A stretch of DNA of 64,000 nucleotides, taken from positions 1-64,000 of the forward strand of contig QXWR01000018.1 in the NCBI GenBank assembly GCA_009911065.1, given 5' to 3'. A model generated the notes under the pieces. That model had not been told where the DNA came from. It searched no databases and worked only from the letters and a program-made list of their open reading frames with translations. Below, in pieces: positions 26,653-35,671 of this stretch (position 1 is its first letter; the number at the start of each line of letters is the position of its first letter). The position numbers and the translations under genes were made by a program. Origin of the DNA: Clostridiaceae bacterium (GTDB taxonomy: Bacteria; Bacillota; Clostridia; Lachnospirales; Lachnospiraceae).

Positions 26653-26823
26653 CTATGCCCGTAAGTCGATGTGTTGTCCCAGACCGGTAACAGATGCTTC
26701 TAACATCTTGGAGATGGCATCGCCAGTAACTTCGGCGGTGTCCAAAGCCTTGGACATGACAGCCAGTTCCAGCCCTGTCTGGATACTTCCAGGGGCGGAA
26801 AATGATAATGCGGAAATGTTCAT
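26653..26823 (-). CDS. YjfB-like putative motility protein
   Basis: A 56-residue protein starting MNISALSFSAPG and ending GLGQHIDLRA, with MSKALDTAEVTGDAISKMLEAS in the middle. This is the pattern of the small YjfB-like family (putative motility protein), including the N-terminal MxIxxLS and the C-terminal IDxRx. AAGGAGG stands eight bases before the ATG. Function is not established. It is divergent from bioY. The opposite-strand open frame here is a shadow. Confidence 0.8.
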   Translation of the reverse strand: MNISALSFSAPGSIQTGLELAVMSKALDTAEVTGDAISKMLEASVTGLGQHIDLRA

Positions 26824-26892
26824 AGATATTGCCTCCTTATAGGAGTATTATACTAAAAATGGAAAGAGAAGACAAGGAAAACTTTATCCCAA

Positions 26893-26923
26893 TTGTAAAC
26901 CAATGTAAAAATATGGTTGACAA
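26893..26923 (+). promoter_or_regulatory. BirA operator before bioY
   Basis: TTGTAAACC (26893-26901), 13 bases, GGTTGACAA (26915-26923): an inverted pair matching the Firmicutes BirA site, whose arms are TTGTAAACC and GGTTnACAA. The flanking AA and TT extend the symmetry. The right arm contains the -35 box of the promoter, so bound BirA would block it when biotin is plentiful. Confidence 0.8.
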
Positions 26924-26945
26924 TTGGGAGATGAACCGTTATGAT
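26917..26945 (+). promoter_or_regulatory. Sigma-A promoter of the biotin operon
   Basis: A perfect TTGACA (26917-26922), 17 bases, TATGAT (26940-26945). The -35 lies inside the BirA operator. Confidence 0.75.
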
Positions 26946-27005
26946 TGACCTAATTGGGAATGGAACCGTTCCTGACAAATATCCATGAAAAGAGGAGGCA
27001 GATCA

Positions 27006-27581
27006 GTGGAGAGAAATGAAACAAAACAGATGATTTTATGCGCCATGTTTGTGGCCATGATTGCAGCAGGAGCTTTTATCAAAATTCCCATTCCTGTTGT
27101 TCCCTTTACCCTTCAATATTTGTTTACCATGTTGGCAGGGCTTTTGTTAGGAGGAAAGCTTGGCGCTCTTGCGGTAGGTGTCTACATACTGCTGGGACTG
27201 GCAGGGCTTCCCATCTTTGCCCAGGGAGGCGGCATTGGTTATGTGTTTCAGCCAAGTTTTGGGTATATCCCAGGTTTTGCCGCAGGGGCCTATATTACTG
27301 GGGTGATTGCCAATCAAAAAGCAAATCCTTCCTATCCCCGTCTGCTTGCTGCTAATTTTGCAGGACTTGGGATTGTGTATTTGTGCGGTATGGTGTATTA
27401 TTATCTGATCAGCAATTTTTATCTTGGAACGCCCATTGGGCTGTGGCCGCTGTTTTTGTACTGTTTTCTTCTGGCGGTTCCGGGAGACATTGTGCTGTGT
27501 ATACTGGGAGCTGTTCTTGGCAGGCGGATGATACCGATTATCCGGGCCGAGGGAATCCGTGGGGATTTTTCCAGGGGGTAG
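27006..27581 (+). CDS. bioY: Biotin transporter substrate-binding subunit BioY
   Basis: Membrane S-component that takes up biotin, alone or with an ECF module. Seen: about six spans in 191 residues, IPIPVVPFTLQYLFTMLAGLLLGGKLGA and GGIGYVFQPSFGYIPGFAAGAYITG, the conserved BioY loops. GTG 27006 follows AGGAGG by seven bases and is preferred to ATG 26985, which lies before that site. The BirA operator upstream supports the assignment. No ECF ATPase genes are nearby. Confidence 0.93.
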   Translation: MERNETKQMILCAMFVAMIAAGAFIKIPIPVVPFTLQYLFTMLAGLLLGGKLGALAVGVYILLGLAGLPIFAQGGGIGYVFQPSFGYIPGFAAGAYITGVIANQKANPSYPRLLAANFAGLGIVYLCGMVYYYLISNFYLGTPIGLWPLFLYCFLLAVPGDIVLCILGAVLGRRMIPIIRAEGIRGDFSRG

Positions 27582-27665
27582 AGATTTTGAAATGGGGAGG
27601 CAGTGCAGGAACCATTTTATAAAATAAGAACAAAACCATGGTGAATCAGGAGGAAAGGATTGCAT

Positions 27666-28631
27666 ATGACAAAGGTGGAACTTTTCGGAAATAAAGTGTT
27701 AGAGGGCGGGGAGATTTCTGCCGATGAAGGGATGCTGCTGTACGAACAGCCCTTACAAGAGCTTTGTGCCAAGGCAGATGAGATACGCAGGTTTTTCTGC
27801 TCCAATCAGTTTGACATCTGCGCAATTATTAACGGAAAAAGCGGGCGGTGTTCGGAAAACTGCCGTTTTTGCGCCCAGTCTGCCCACAATCACACAGGAG
27901 CGGCAGAGTATGCTCTTCTAGGCGCCGAGGAGATTGTAGAGCAGGCAAAAATCCATGATCAGCAGGGCATCCTGCGTTATTCCATTGTGACTTCAGGCAA
28001 AAGGCTGTCGGATGATGAGATTGACCTTATGTGTGAGGCGGTTAGACAGATTGGAAAAGAGACCCGGCTTTCCATGTGTATTTCCTTTGGGCTTTTAAAT
28101 GAGGAGCAGTACCAGCGGCTGAAAGAGTCCGGAGTCACCAGAGTACATAACAATCTGGAAACTTCCCGAAGAAATTTCCCCAATATCTGCACCACCCATT
28201 CTTTTGATGACAAAGTAAATGCCATCCGTGCAGCACAGGCAGCAGGTCTGACGGTATGCAGCGGCGGAATCATGGGGCTGGGGGAGACGGTGGAGGATCG
28301 GATTGACATGGCAATTACTTTAAGGGAGCTGGGAATCAAAAGTGTTCCCATAAACATGCTCAATCCTATTTCAGGCACGCCGTTTGGGGAGAATAAAAAG
28401 CTGACCACAGAGGAGATGAGGCGGATTGTGGCAGTGTATCGTTTCCTTCTGCCAGATGCTTTTATCCGTCTGGCCGGAGGGCGGGGGCTTTTGCCAGATA
28501 AGGGAAAAAGCTGCTTTGAGTCTGGAGCCAACGCAGCAATTTCCGGTGATATGCTGACCACTGGGGGAATTACTGTGGATACAGACAAGAAGCTTTTGCA
28601 GGAATTAGGCTATGAGATTATTCTTAGATAG
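27666..28631 (+). CDS. bioB: Biotin synthase
   Basis: Radical-SAM enzyme that inserts sulfur into dethiobiotin. Seen: the CxxxCxxC motif C62-C66-C69 (GRCSENCRFC) that binds the [4Fe-4S] cluster, YSIVTSGKRLS, HNLETS, and GIMGLGETVEDRIDMAI with the usual cysteine ligands in the barrel. 321 residues, normal. ATG 27666 is 12 bases from AGGAGG, while TTG 27660 is six bases from it; the exact start is open. Confidence 0.93.
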   Translation: MTKVELFGNKVLEGGEISADEGMLLYEQPLQELCAKADEIRRFFCSNQFDICAIINGKSGRCSENCRFCAQSAHNHTGAAEYALLGAEEIVEQAKIHDQQGILRYSIVTSGKRLSDDEIDLMCEAVRQIGKETRLSMCISFGLLNEEQYQRLKESGVTRVHNNLETSRRNFPNICTTHSFDDKVNAIRAAQAAGLTVCSGGIMGLGETVEDRIDMAITLRELGIKSVPINMLNPISGTPFGENKKLTTEEMRRIVAVYRFLLPDAFIRLAGGRGLLPDKGKSCFESGANAAISGDMLTTGGITVDTDKKLLQELGYEIILR

Positions 28632-28657
28632 TTCAGGAAAGGTTTGTTAAGAGAAAA

Positions 28658-29353
28658 ATGAGCAGAACTGTGTTTATTACAGGAACTGGTACGGATGTGG
28701 GAAAAACTTACGTAGCAGGTTTGATGGTGAAAAAATTGAAGGAGAGCGGATGGTCTGCCGGGTATTATAAGGCAGCTATGAGCGGAAATGACCGAAGGGC
28801 TGACGGCAGTCTGATTCCTGGTGATGGGGATTTTGTAAAACGGATTTCCGGCATCTCCCAGCCTCTCCAGGAAATGTGTCCTTATGTTTATGAAACGGCT
28901 GTGTCTCCTCACCTGGCTTCCCGAATCGAGGGAAACCAGGTGAGGATGGAGCGGGTTTTTGAAGGATTGAAACGTGTGTGCCAAACGTATGATTATGTCA
29001 CAATGGAAGGTTCTGGCGGCATTCTTTGTCCCATTTGCGTGGATGAGAGGAAGATCTGGCTGGAGGATATTGTGAAAGCTTGCGGCCTTGGATGTGTGAT
29101 GGTGGCAGATGCAGGACTTGGAACCATTAATCAGGTTGGGCTGACGGCATTTTATATGAAAGAAAAAAAGATTCCTTTAAGAGGAATTATATTCAATCAT
29201 TTTCAGCCCGGAAACCAGCTTCATGAAGATAACTTAAACATGTGCGAAGCTGTGACTGGCGTGAAGGTGGTGGCCTGTGTGAGGGAGGGGGACAGAGAAC
29301 TGAATATTTCTCCGGAACTTTTAAAAGCTTTGTATAAGGAGGATGTGTCATGA
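28658..29353 (+). CDS. bioD: Dethiobiotin synthetase
   Basis: ATP-dependent closure of the ureido ring of 7,8-diaminopelargonate. Seen: the P-loop GTGTDVGKTYVAGL at residues 8-21, KAAMSGND with the catalytic Lys, and MEGSGGILCPI. 231 residues, usual. It follows bioB by 26 bases and overlaps bioA by four (ATGA). Confidence 0.92.
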   Translation: MSRTVFITGTGTDVGKTYVAGLMVKKLKESGWSAGYYKAAMSGNDRRADGSLIPGDGDFVKRISGISQPLQEMCPYVYETAVSPHLASRIEGNQVRMERVFEGLKRVCQTYDYVTMEGSGGILCPICVDERKIWLEDIVKACGLGCVMVADAGLGTINQVGLTAFYMKEKKIPLRGIIFNHFQPGNQLHEDNLNMCEAVTGVKVVACVREGDRELNISPELLKALYKEDVS

Positions 29354-30549
29354 TCTGGTTTCCTTATGAACAGATGAAAACCATGAAGAAGCCGTGGAAA
29401 ATTCTGGATGCAGAAGGGGTTTATTTGTATACCGAAGATCAGAAGCTTATCGACTCGGTTTCTTCCTGGTGGAGTGTGATTCACGGCTATAAACATCCAG
29501 AGCTGAATGAAGCGATTATTTCCCAGGTGAAGAAATTTTCTCACGTGATGTTAGGCGGGCTGACCCATGAACCGGTGGAAAAGTTGTCTGACAAGCTTGA
29601 AAGCTGGCTGCCGGGAGATTTGGATTACTGCTTTTTTTCCGATTCCGGCAGTGTGGCAGTGGAGGTGGGGCTGAAAATGGCCCTTCAGTACTACATGAAC
29701 CAGGGGGAAAATCAGCGCACCAAAATCCTTTCCCTGGAACATTCTTACCATGGAGATACCTTTAAAACCATGGAGGCAGGAGATGATGAGGATTATCATT
29801 TTGTCCTGAAGGCCTATGGATCAAACCCCCATGTGATTCACATTCCTACCAAGATTCCGGCTCTGGAGGAGGCGTTTTTAAAATACCATTCAGAGTTGAA
29901 TTGTTTTCTGGTGGAACCTCTTTTGCAGGGAGCCGGGGGAATGCGAATGTATGATGTGGCATTTTTAAGACGGGCCAGACAGCTGTGCGACCAGTATGGC
30001 GTGCTTTTGGTGTTTGACGAGGTGGCCACAGGGTTTGGGCGGACCGGCAACCGATTTGTGGCGGATTTGGTGCTGCCGGATATTTTGATTTTGGGGAAAG
30101 CCCTTACTGGCGGATACATGGGACATGCAGTTACCGTGGCAAACCGAAAGGTTTTTGAGGGCTTTTACAACGACAATCCGGAACATGCCTTAATGCATGG
30201 ACCGACTTTTATGGGAAATGCTCTGGCATGTAGTGTGGCTTTAAAATCCATTGAGATTTTTGAAAAACAGGATTATATGTCAAAGATTCACAAAATTGAG
30301 TCCATTACCAGACGGGAGATGGAAGGATTTTTTGACCCGCGTATTCAGGAGATTCGAATTATGGGAGGCTGTGTCTGTGTGGAAGTGAAGGATGCTTCTG
30401 TGTTAAAAGGGTATCAGCAGTTTGCCTATGAAAGAGGAGTGTTCAGTCGGCCGTTTCTGAACTGTCTCTATGCCATGGTTCCTTATATTATTCAGGAAGA
30501 GGAACTGGTGAAGGTGCTTGGGACGATGAAAGCGTGGTTTGGAAGGTGA
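29350..30549 (+). CDS. bioA: Adenosylmethionine-8-amino-7-oxononanoate aminotransferase
   Basis: PLP transaminase making diaminopelargonate from KAPA. Seen: SWWSVIHGYKHPELN (the substrate-site Trp-Trp), SDSGSVAVEVGLKMALQY, LEHSYHGDTFKTM, DEVATGFGRTG and the Schiff-base lysine in LGKALTGGYMGHA. At 399 residues it is shorter than E. coli BioA (429) but complete. Last gene of the operon; bioF, bioC, bioH and bioW are not in the window. Confidence 0.92.
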   Translation: MIWFPYEQMKTMKKPWKILDAEGVYLYTEDQKLIDSVSSWWSVIHGYKHPELNEAIISQVKKFSHVMLGGLTHEPVEKLSDKLESWLPGDLDYCFFSDSGSVAVEVGLKMALQYYMNQGENQRTKILSLEHSYHGDTFKTMEAGDDEDYHFVLKAYGSNPHVIHIPTKIPALEEAFLKYHSELNCFLVEPLLQGAGGMRMYDVAFLRRARQLCDQYGVLLVFDEVATGFGRTGNRFVADLVLPDILILGKALTGGYMGHAVTVANRKVFEGFYNDNPEHALMHGPTFMGNALACSVALKSIEIFEKQDYMSKIHKIESITRREMEGFFDPRIQEIRIMGGCVCVEVKDASVLKGYQQFAYERGVFSRPFLNCLYAMVPYIIQEEELVKVLGTMKAWFGR

Positions 30550-30664
30550 GAAACATAATTTTTTGTTTACCTAGACCTGCTTTTGTGTTAAAATGCATCT
30601 ATCACAAAGAAAACGACACTGTGAATCTGCCCTAAATTGATCAAAAAAGAAAGAATGTGTTGTT

Positions 30665-31222
30665 ATGCCAGAACGATTTGCTCATAGAAACATTTACTCT
30701 CAAGAGGACTATTACAATCTGCCAGATGATGTCAGAGCAGAATTGATTCATGGTCAGATTTATTACATGTCAGCTCCCAGCAGAGTACACCAGGAGATAT
30801 TGAATTTTATAAATACAGAAATCAATCTCTTTCTTCGCTCCAAAGGTGGTCCCTGTAAAGTCTATCCAGCTCCTTTTGCCGTCAAATTGTTTGAGGATAG
30901 TGATAAAACGGTGGTAGAGCCTGATATTTCGGTGATCTGTGATCCGAATAAGCTGACGGACCGTGGCTGTGACGGAGCGCCGGATTGGATTGTAGAAATT
31001 ATATCCCCCGCCACTTCCAGTAATGACTATGTACGTAAACTGAATCTTTATATGGATGCTGGTGTAAAAGAATATTGGATTGTGGACCCTCTTAAAAAGT
31101 GGATTTATGTGTACCATTTGGAAGAAACCAGGTTTGAGACTACTCCTTACACCTTCCAGGACAGAATTAAAGTTAATATTTATGATGATTTGTGGATTGA
31201 TTTTACAGAACTTGGTTTGTGA
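30665..31222 (+). CDS. Uma2-family putative PD-(D/E)XK endonuclease
   Basis: A 185-residue member of the Uma2 (DUF820) family with a restriction-like nuclease fold and no proven role. Seen: ELIHGQIYYMSAPSRVHQ, VVEPDISVICDP with the metal Asp, PDWIVEIISPATSSNDYVRKLNLYMDAGVKEYWIVDP with the E-x-(I/K) site and the family VxEYWIVDP ending. It stands alone between the biotin operon and the sigma-54 regulator, with a strong terminator after it. Confidence 0.8.
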   Translation: MPERFAHRNIYSQEDYYNLPDDVRAELIHGQIYYMSAPSRVHQEILNFINTEINLFLRSKGGPCKVYPAPFAVKLFEDSDKTVVEPDISVICDPNKLTDRGCDGAPDWIVEIISPATSSNDYVRKLNLYMDAGVKEYWIVDPLKKWIYVYHLEETRFETTPYTFQDRIKVNIYDDLWIDFTELGL

Positions 31223-31252
31223 ATGAAACGTTATATTTGGCTTTTAAAAAGA

Positions 31253-31303
31253 AAAGTGTTGTTGTACGGATGTAAAAAAATCTGTGCAACAGCGCTTTTT
31301 TTA
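31253..31303 (+). terminator. Strong intrinsic terminator after the Uma2 gene
   Basis: A stem of about 19 pairs including G-U (AAAGTGTTGTTG arm 31253 onward, CAACAGCGCTTT arm ending 31298), followed by T residues. It separates the Uma2 gene from the regulator. The rest of the gap to 31471 is AT-rich and shows no clear promoter. Confidence 0.85.
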
Positions 31304-31471
31304 TGAGTTTTACATACAAGTTTATGGTAAGGATTGGATTGTTTATTTTTATAGAAAAAAAGGTATTTATGTGGTAATATATTGATACTTGATTTTATAT
31401 TTTTGATGGAATCTCTTTCCGATTGCTGCAGGTTGGAGATGACCAAATTGGACTTATGAAAATGGAGGAAA

Positions 31472-34402
31472 ATGAAAGAACAGATTTTGGAGTTAATAAA
31501 GGGAGAGGACAGAAAGAATCCTTTGACGGACGAGGAGATTGCCATTCGGCTGGGAGTGAATCGCAAGACGGTAACTTTAAACCGGCAGGAAGCAGGGATT
31601 GCCGATTCCAGAGAGAGGAAAAAGCCAGTGTTAAAGGCCAGACTTCAGGAGCTGATGAAGGAAGCTTCATCGGTGTCAGAGCGTGAACTGACCAGACGTC
31701 TGGAGGAGGAAGGATTTGTTGTAGGAAAATATGTGGTTGGTAAGCTGGCAGAGGAGATTCGCAGAGAAGTTCTTAATCAGGAAAAAAACAAGGAAGCAGA
31801 CAAAGAAGCTCTTCGCTTGGAAAACCAGAAAGAAACAGACAAAAATCCAGCAAGGAAAGAGAGTCCCCATGCCAGTATTTTCCGGGATTTTGTCGGATAC
31901 AGGGGCAGCTTGAAAAATCAGATTTCCCAGGCACAGGCAGCGGTTCTCTATCCGCCGAGAGGTCTTCACTGCTTGATTTATGGTCCGTCGGGAGTGGGGA
32001 AAAGCTTTCTGGCGGAGCTGATGCACAGCTTTGCCTGCGGGACGGACAATTTTGGAAAGAATCCCCCTTATTTTGCTTTTAACTGTGCAGATTATGCAGA
32101 TAATCCCCAGCTTCTTCTGGCTCAGTTGTTCGGATACAATAAGGGAAGTTTCACAGGCGCAGACCGGGACCGAAAAGGAGTGGTGGAGCTGTGCAATGGG
32201 GGGATTTTATTTCTGGATGAGGTTCACCGTCTTTCACCGGAAGGGCAGGAGATTTTGTTTTATTTGATGGATAAGGGGAAATTTCGAAGGTTGGGAGAAG
32301 TGGATACCCAAAGAGAAAGCCATCTGATGATTATTGCCGCTACCACTGAAAATCCTCAAAGTTCGCTTCTTGTAACATTCCGCAGAAGGATTCCCATGAT
32401 CATTGAGATTCCCCCTTTAAGGGAGCGGCCAAGGGAAGAATGTCTGGAGTTTATCAGCCGGTTTTTCTGGCAGGAAGCCAGCCTTCTTGGGAAACACATT
32501 ATTGTAAAAAAAGAAGTACTCCAATATCTAATGAGTGTGGATTATGTGGGAAATGTGGGACAGGTAAAATCCGACATTAAAGTTTGCTGCGCAAAAGCAT
32601 TTCTGGAGAGCAAACGGAGAAAATCCGAAGCTATAGAAGTGGACTTTGAATGTTTGACGGGTGATTTAAAGGGCGCCATCCGCCAAGATTACTCTGGCAG
32701 AGAACTGCGTCTGGTTCAGGAAGACATGTATTTTTATCCAGAAGACGGATTTGGAGTGCAGAAACAGGGGGAGGAGCTGAAAAACTGGGATATTTACGGC
32801 ATATTAGAACGGACTTATGACCGGCTTGTCCGGGCCGGGATCAGTGAAACCGAGATTAACAGCCGTCTTACGTCTGAGATCGAGGCGCAGCTTTCCAGAG
32901 GACTCCGTCAGATTGAAAGCTCCCGTTTCAGCGGGGATGAGATGGAAACCATTGTAGGCGCTGAGATTATGAAAGTGACCAGAGACATTTACCAGATGGC
33001 CAGGGGATATTTTCCAGATTTAAGAGAGTCTCTTTTGTGTCCGTTGGCGGTTCATATGAAAATGGCCCTTCAGAGAAGCGACGGCAAAAGCCGGGTGGCC
33101 ACAAGAGTGCAGGGATTAAAAGTCCGTTATCAGAAAGAGTATGAGGTGGCGGAGAAAATATGGGAGGAGATTGGACGGAAGTATTATGTTACCATGCCAG
33201 AGGAGGAGATTGGATTTCTGGCCATGTATCTGTATCGGTTTCGGGAACATGAAGAGACCATAAAAAACAGGATTAGCGTGTTGGTGGTGTCCCATGGAGC
33301 GGTTGCCTGCGGGATGGCAGAGGTGGCCAACGCGGTTTTAGGCACGGATCATGCCAAAGGACTGGAGATGAATCTGATGGATTCACCGGCAGAGATGACG
33401 GAAAAGGTAATTCAGGCAGCCTTGATTTTAAATCAGGGGAAAGGCGTCATTATTCTGGCAGATATGGGTTCCCTTTTGCTGGTAGGAGATCAGATTCGGG
33501 AGCGTTTGGGAATTGCCGTGGGTATAGTGGGAAGAACGGATACCATGATGGTGATTGATGCGGTCCGCCGGACTTTGTGGACCGATGACAGTCTGGAACA
33601 GATTGTGGAAGCATTGGATGTTAAACGTTCTGTGTCGTCCAGGGATACTGGAAAGAAACCGTGGAAAAAGGCAGTTTTATGTCTGTGTATTACAGGGGAA
33701 GGGGCTGCAAGGCTTTTGCGGGATTTTGTGACCGAGCGGTTGAAAAGCAGTTTAAATGGCATTGAGATTCTGGTTCGTGGGTATATTGAAGCAGCAGATG
33801 TAAATCAGATTATTCGCAAAGTAGAAGAAAACTATGAGATTCTGGCGATTGTGGGAACCATTGATCCAGAACAGGAGGCATATCCGTTTTTGTCACTTCA
33901 GAATGTGTATTCTGGAAATGGATTAAGCGTTTTGCGGAGAATTTTAAAACGGTGTCATTTGATGGAGGAAAATGATCTGAAAGAAGTGATCTATTCCCGC
34001 TATATTTTCATGCCGTCTCAGGGAAGATATAAAGATGAGTTGCTGGATGAGATGATTGGAAGGCTGGTGGAAGATGGTTATGTAGATGCCGGCTTTTTGC
34101 TTAGTGTATACAAGCGGGAAGGCATGATGACTACGGTTTTAAACGGTGGAATTGCAATTCCTCACGGAAATCCGGAACATGTCTTAAAACCAGTCATTGC
34201 GGTAACAAAATTGGACAGTCCGGTGGCATGGGACGGAATCAATACCGTAGATTTAATTTTTGTCCTTGCTTTAGACGAAAAATCAAAAAAATATTTTGAG
34301 CAGTTATATCAAATTATTTCTGACGAATCTATGGTTTCTTCCCTGCGAAGCTGTCAAAGACCGGAAGAAATCTATAAAATTTTATGTAAGTGCAACCAAT
34401 GA
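31472..34402 (+). CDS. LevR-like sigma-54-dependent PTS regulator with C-terminal EIIA-Fru domain
   Basis: A 976-residue enhancer-binding activator of RpoN promoters. Domains in order: DNA-binding head (1-60 and linker to about 130); AAA+ domain with Walker A GPSGVGKS near 171 and the sigma-54 contact loop G225-S-F-T-G-A230; a PRD with H528 (LAVHMKMALQR), whose second usual His is missing (AMYLYRF); an EIIA-Man-like domain with H608 (VVSHGAVACGM); an EIIB-Gat-like domain (CLCITGEG); and an EIIA-Fru-like domain with H898 (IPHGNPEH). LevR itself ends in a second PRD, so the last domain is unusual. The gene lies directly before a -24/-12 promoter and the PTS operon, its likely target. Confidence 0.9.
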   Translation: MKEQILELIKGEDRKNPLTDEEIAIRLGVNRKTVTLNRQEAGIADSRERKKPVLKARLQELMKEASSVSERELTRRLEEEGFVVGKYVVGKLAEEIRREVLNQEKNKEADKEALRLENQKETDKNPARKESPHASIFRDFVGYRGSLKNQISQAQAAVLYPPRGLHCLIYGPSGVGKSFLAELMHSFACGTDNFGKNPPYFAFNCADYADNPQLLLAQLFGYNKGSFTGADRDRKGVVELCNGGILFLDEVHRLSPEGQEILFYLMDKGKFRRLGEVDTQRESHLMIIAATTENPQSSLLVTFRRRIPMIIEIPPLRERPREECLEFISRFFWQEASLLGKHIIVKKEVLQYLMSVDYVGNVGQVKSDIKVCCAKAFLESKRRKSEAIEVDFECLTGDLKGAIRQDYSGRELRLVQEDMYFYPEDGFGVQKQGEELKNWDIYGILERTYDRLVRAGISETEINSRLTSEIEAQLSRGLRQIESSRFSGDEMETIVGAEIMKVTRDIYQMARGYFPDLRESLLCPLAVHMKMALQRSDGKSRVATRVQGLKVRYQKEYEVAEKIWEEIGRKYYVTMPEEEIGFLAMYLYRFREHEETIKNRISVLVVSHGAVACGMAEVANAVLGTDHAKGLEMNLMDSPAEMTEKVIQAALILNQGKGVIILADMGSLLLVGDQIRERLGIAVGIVGRTDTMMVIDAVRRTLWTDDSLEQIVEALDVKRSVSSRDTGKKPWKKAVLCLCITGEGAARLLRDFVTERLKSSLNGIEILVRGYIEAADVNQIIRKVEENYEILAIVGTIDPEQEAYPFLSLQNVYSGNGLSVLRRILKRCHLMEENDLKEVIYSRYIFMPSQGRYKDELLDEMIGRLVEDGYVDAGFLLSVYKREGMMTTVLNGGIAIPHGNPEHVLKPVIAVTKLDSPVAWDGINTVDLIFVLALDEKSKKYFEQLYQIISDESMVSSLRSCQRPEEIYKILCKCNQ

Positions 34403-34415
34403 AAAGGATCAATAA

Positions 34416-34443
34416 CCATCTTTTTTCCGTCGGGAACCGATGG
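34416..34443 (+). promoter_or_regulatory. Candidate upstream activator site
   Basis: A broken dyad, CCATC (34416-34420) and GATGG (34439-34443), with an inner CC / GG, centred about 45 bases before the -24/-12 promoter. It could be the enhancer of the LevR-like activator or a weak terminator of its gene. Confidence 0.3.
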
Positions 34444-34465
34444 AGAGTACAAAATTAGACAAATA

Positions 34466-34482
34466 TTGGCATCATTCTTGCT
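34466..34482 (+). promoter_or_regulatory. Sigma-54 (-24/-12) promoter of the sugar-acid PTS operon
   Basis: TTGGCATCATTCTTGCT: GG at 34468-34469 and GC at 34480-34481 are exactly ten bases apart, as required for RpoN, and the flanks fit TTGGCA and TTGCT. It is 31 bases before the aldolase start and right after a sigma-54 activator gene. Confidence 0.85.
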
Positions 34483-34512
34483 CTAATATAAAGTGAAAGG
34501 AGTGAGGATGAT

Positions 34513-35145
34513 ATGGACATTCAGAATTTCCCAAAGGTTACGGTTATTTTAAGAGGCTACACCTATCCGCAAATTCGGGCAGTAGTGAAAAACCTCGTAG
34601 GAAGCAGGCTTCGTTCCGTGGAGATTACCATGAATACGCCTGGAGCGCTGGAAGCGATTGAAAAAATCAGCCAGGAGTTTCAGGAGTCGATTCTGGTAGG
34701 CGCTGGTACGGTTCTCACCTACGAGGAGGCACAGGCGTCCATTGCGGCAGGTGCAGCTTTTTTGTTGTCCCCTACCATGCTGGATAAGAAAATTCTGGAT
34801 TTGTGCAGGGAAAAAAAGATTATCAGTGTCCCGGGAGCCTTTTCTCCCACAGAAATTAAGAAAAGCTTTGAGGATGGGGCAGACATTGTGAAGGTATTTC
34901 CGGCAGCAAGGCTGGGGAGCAGGTATCTGTCGGATTTGGCGGCGCCTTTGGGGAAAATGCCGCTGATGGTAGTAGGGGGAATCGGCACAGGCAATATTGA
35001 AGAATATTTTAAGGCAGGGGCTTCTTTTGCCGGGATTGCCTCAGGAATCTTTGAAAGGGAGGATATTTTAAATCAGAATGAAGAGGGGATACGAAAATCC
35101 ATAGAGGCTATGGAGAATAAGCTGAAGGAGTTGGAAGGAGAGTGA
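34513..35145 (+). CDS. KDPG/KHG aldolase family enzyme
   Basis: Class I aldolase cleaving a 2-keto-3-deoxy-6-phospho sugar acid to pyruvate and glyceraldehyde-3-phosphate. Seen: E37 (VEITMNTPGA) and Schiff-base K127 (DIVKVFPAA), with GAGTVLT and VVGGIGTGNI phosphate-loop motifs. 210 residues, usual. It opens the operon; the dehydratase closing the operon would supply its substrate. Confidence 0.9.
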   Translation: MDIQNFPKVTVILRGYTYPQIRAVVKNLVGSRLRSVEITMNTPGALEAIEKISQEFQESILVGAGTVLTYEEAQASIAAGAAFLLSPTMLDKKILDLCREKKIISVPGAFSPTEIKKSFEDGADIVKVFPAARLGSRYLSDLAAPLGKMPLMVVGGIGTGNIEEYFKAGASFAGIASGIFEREDILNQNEEGIRKSIEAMENKLKELEGE

Positions 35146-35149
35146 TTGT

Positions 35150-35614
35150 ATGGGGATTGCATTTGACCAGTCCTTGATTCTTAAAGTGGAACATGCAAAA
35201 ACGAATACAGAGGTGTTGACCACAATGTGTAATCATCTCTGTGATAAGGGAATTGTAAAAGATACTTATTGTCAGGCGATTTTGGATAGGGAGGCAAGTT
35301 TTCCTACTGGTTTAAATACCCATGGAATTAATGTTGCCATTCCCCATGCCGATGTGTGCCATGTAAACACAGCTTCTCTCTGTGTGGCTGTGCTTGACCC
35401 GGCAATAGACTTTCATGCTATGGATGAACCGGAGGACGCGGTGGCTGTCAGTCTGGTGATTATGCTGGTTCTCACAGAACCTCATGGACATTTGGAAATG
35501 CTGCAAAAGATTGTAGGCTTGATTCAGAACCAGGAGGATGTGAAAAAGATCATTACAGCAGAGGATAAGGGAGCCATAGAAGGTGTGATTCGAAGGTATT
35601 TGCTGGAGGCATAG
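35150..35614 (+). CDS. PTS EIIA component, Gat/Fru type
   Basis: Phosphocarrier that accepts phosphate from HPr and gives it to EIIB. Seen: 154 residues with the active histidine H66 in VAIPHADVCHV. The A, B and C genes are separate and in order, as in Gat-type systems. It starts five bases after the aldolase stop. Confidence 0.88.
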   Translation: MGIAFDQSLILKVEHAKTNTEVLTTMCNHLCDKGIVKDTYCQAILDREASFPTGLNTHGINVAIPHADVCHVNTASLCVAVLDPAIDFHAMDEPEDAVAVSLVIMLVLTEPHGHLEMLQKIVGLIQNQEDVKKIITAEDKGAIEGVIRRYLLEA

Positions 35615-35671
35615 AGGAAGAAACAAAATAAGAATAAAATAACAACTGAAAAGCAGAAAGGAAGCAAAATT

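Noticed and set aside
26591-26842. 83-codon open frame on the plus strand
   Set aside because: Lies opposite the YjfB-like gene, which has a good ribosome site and family pattern; this frame has neither.
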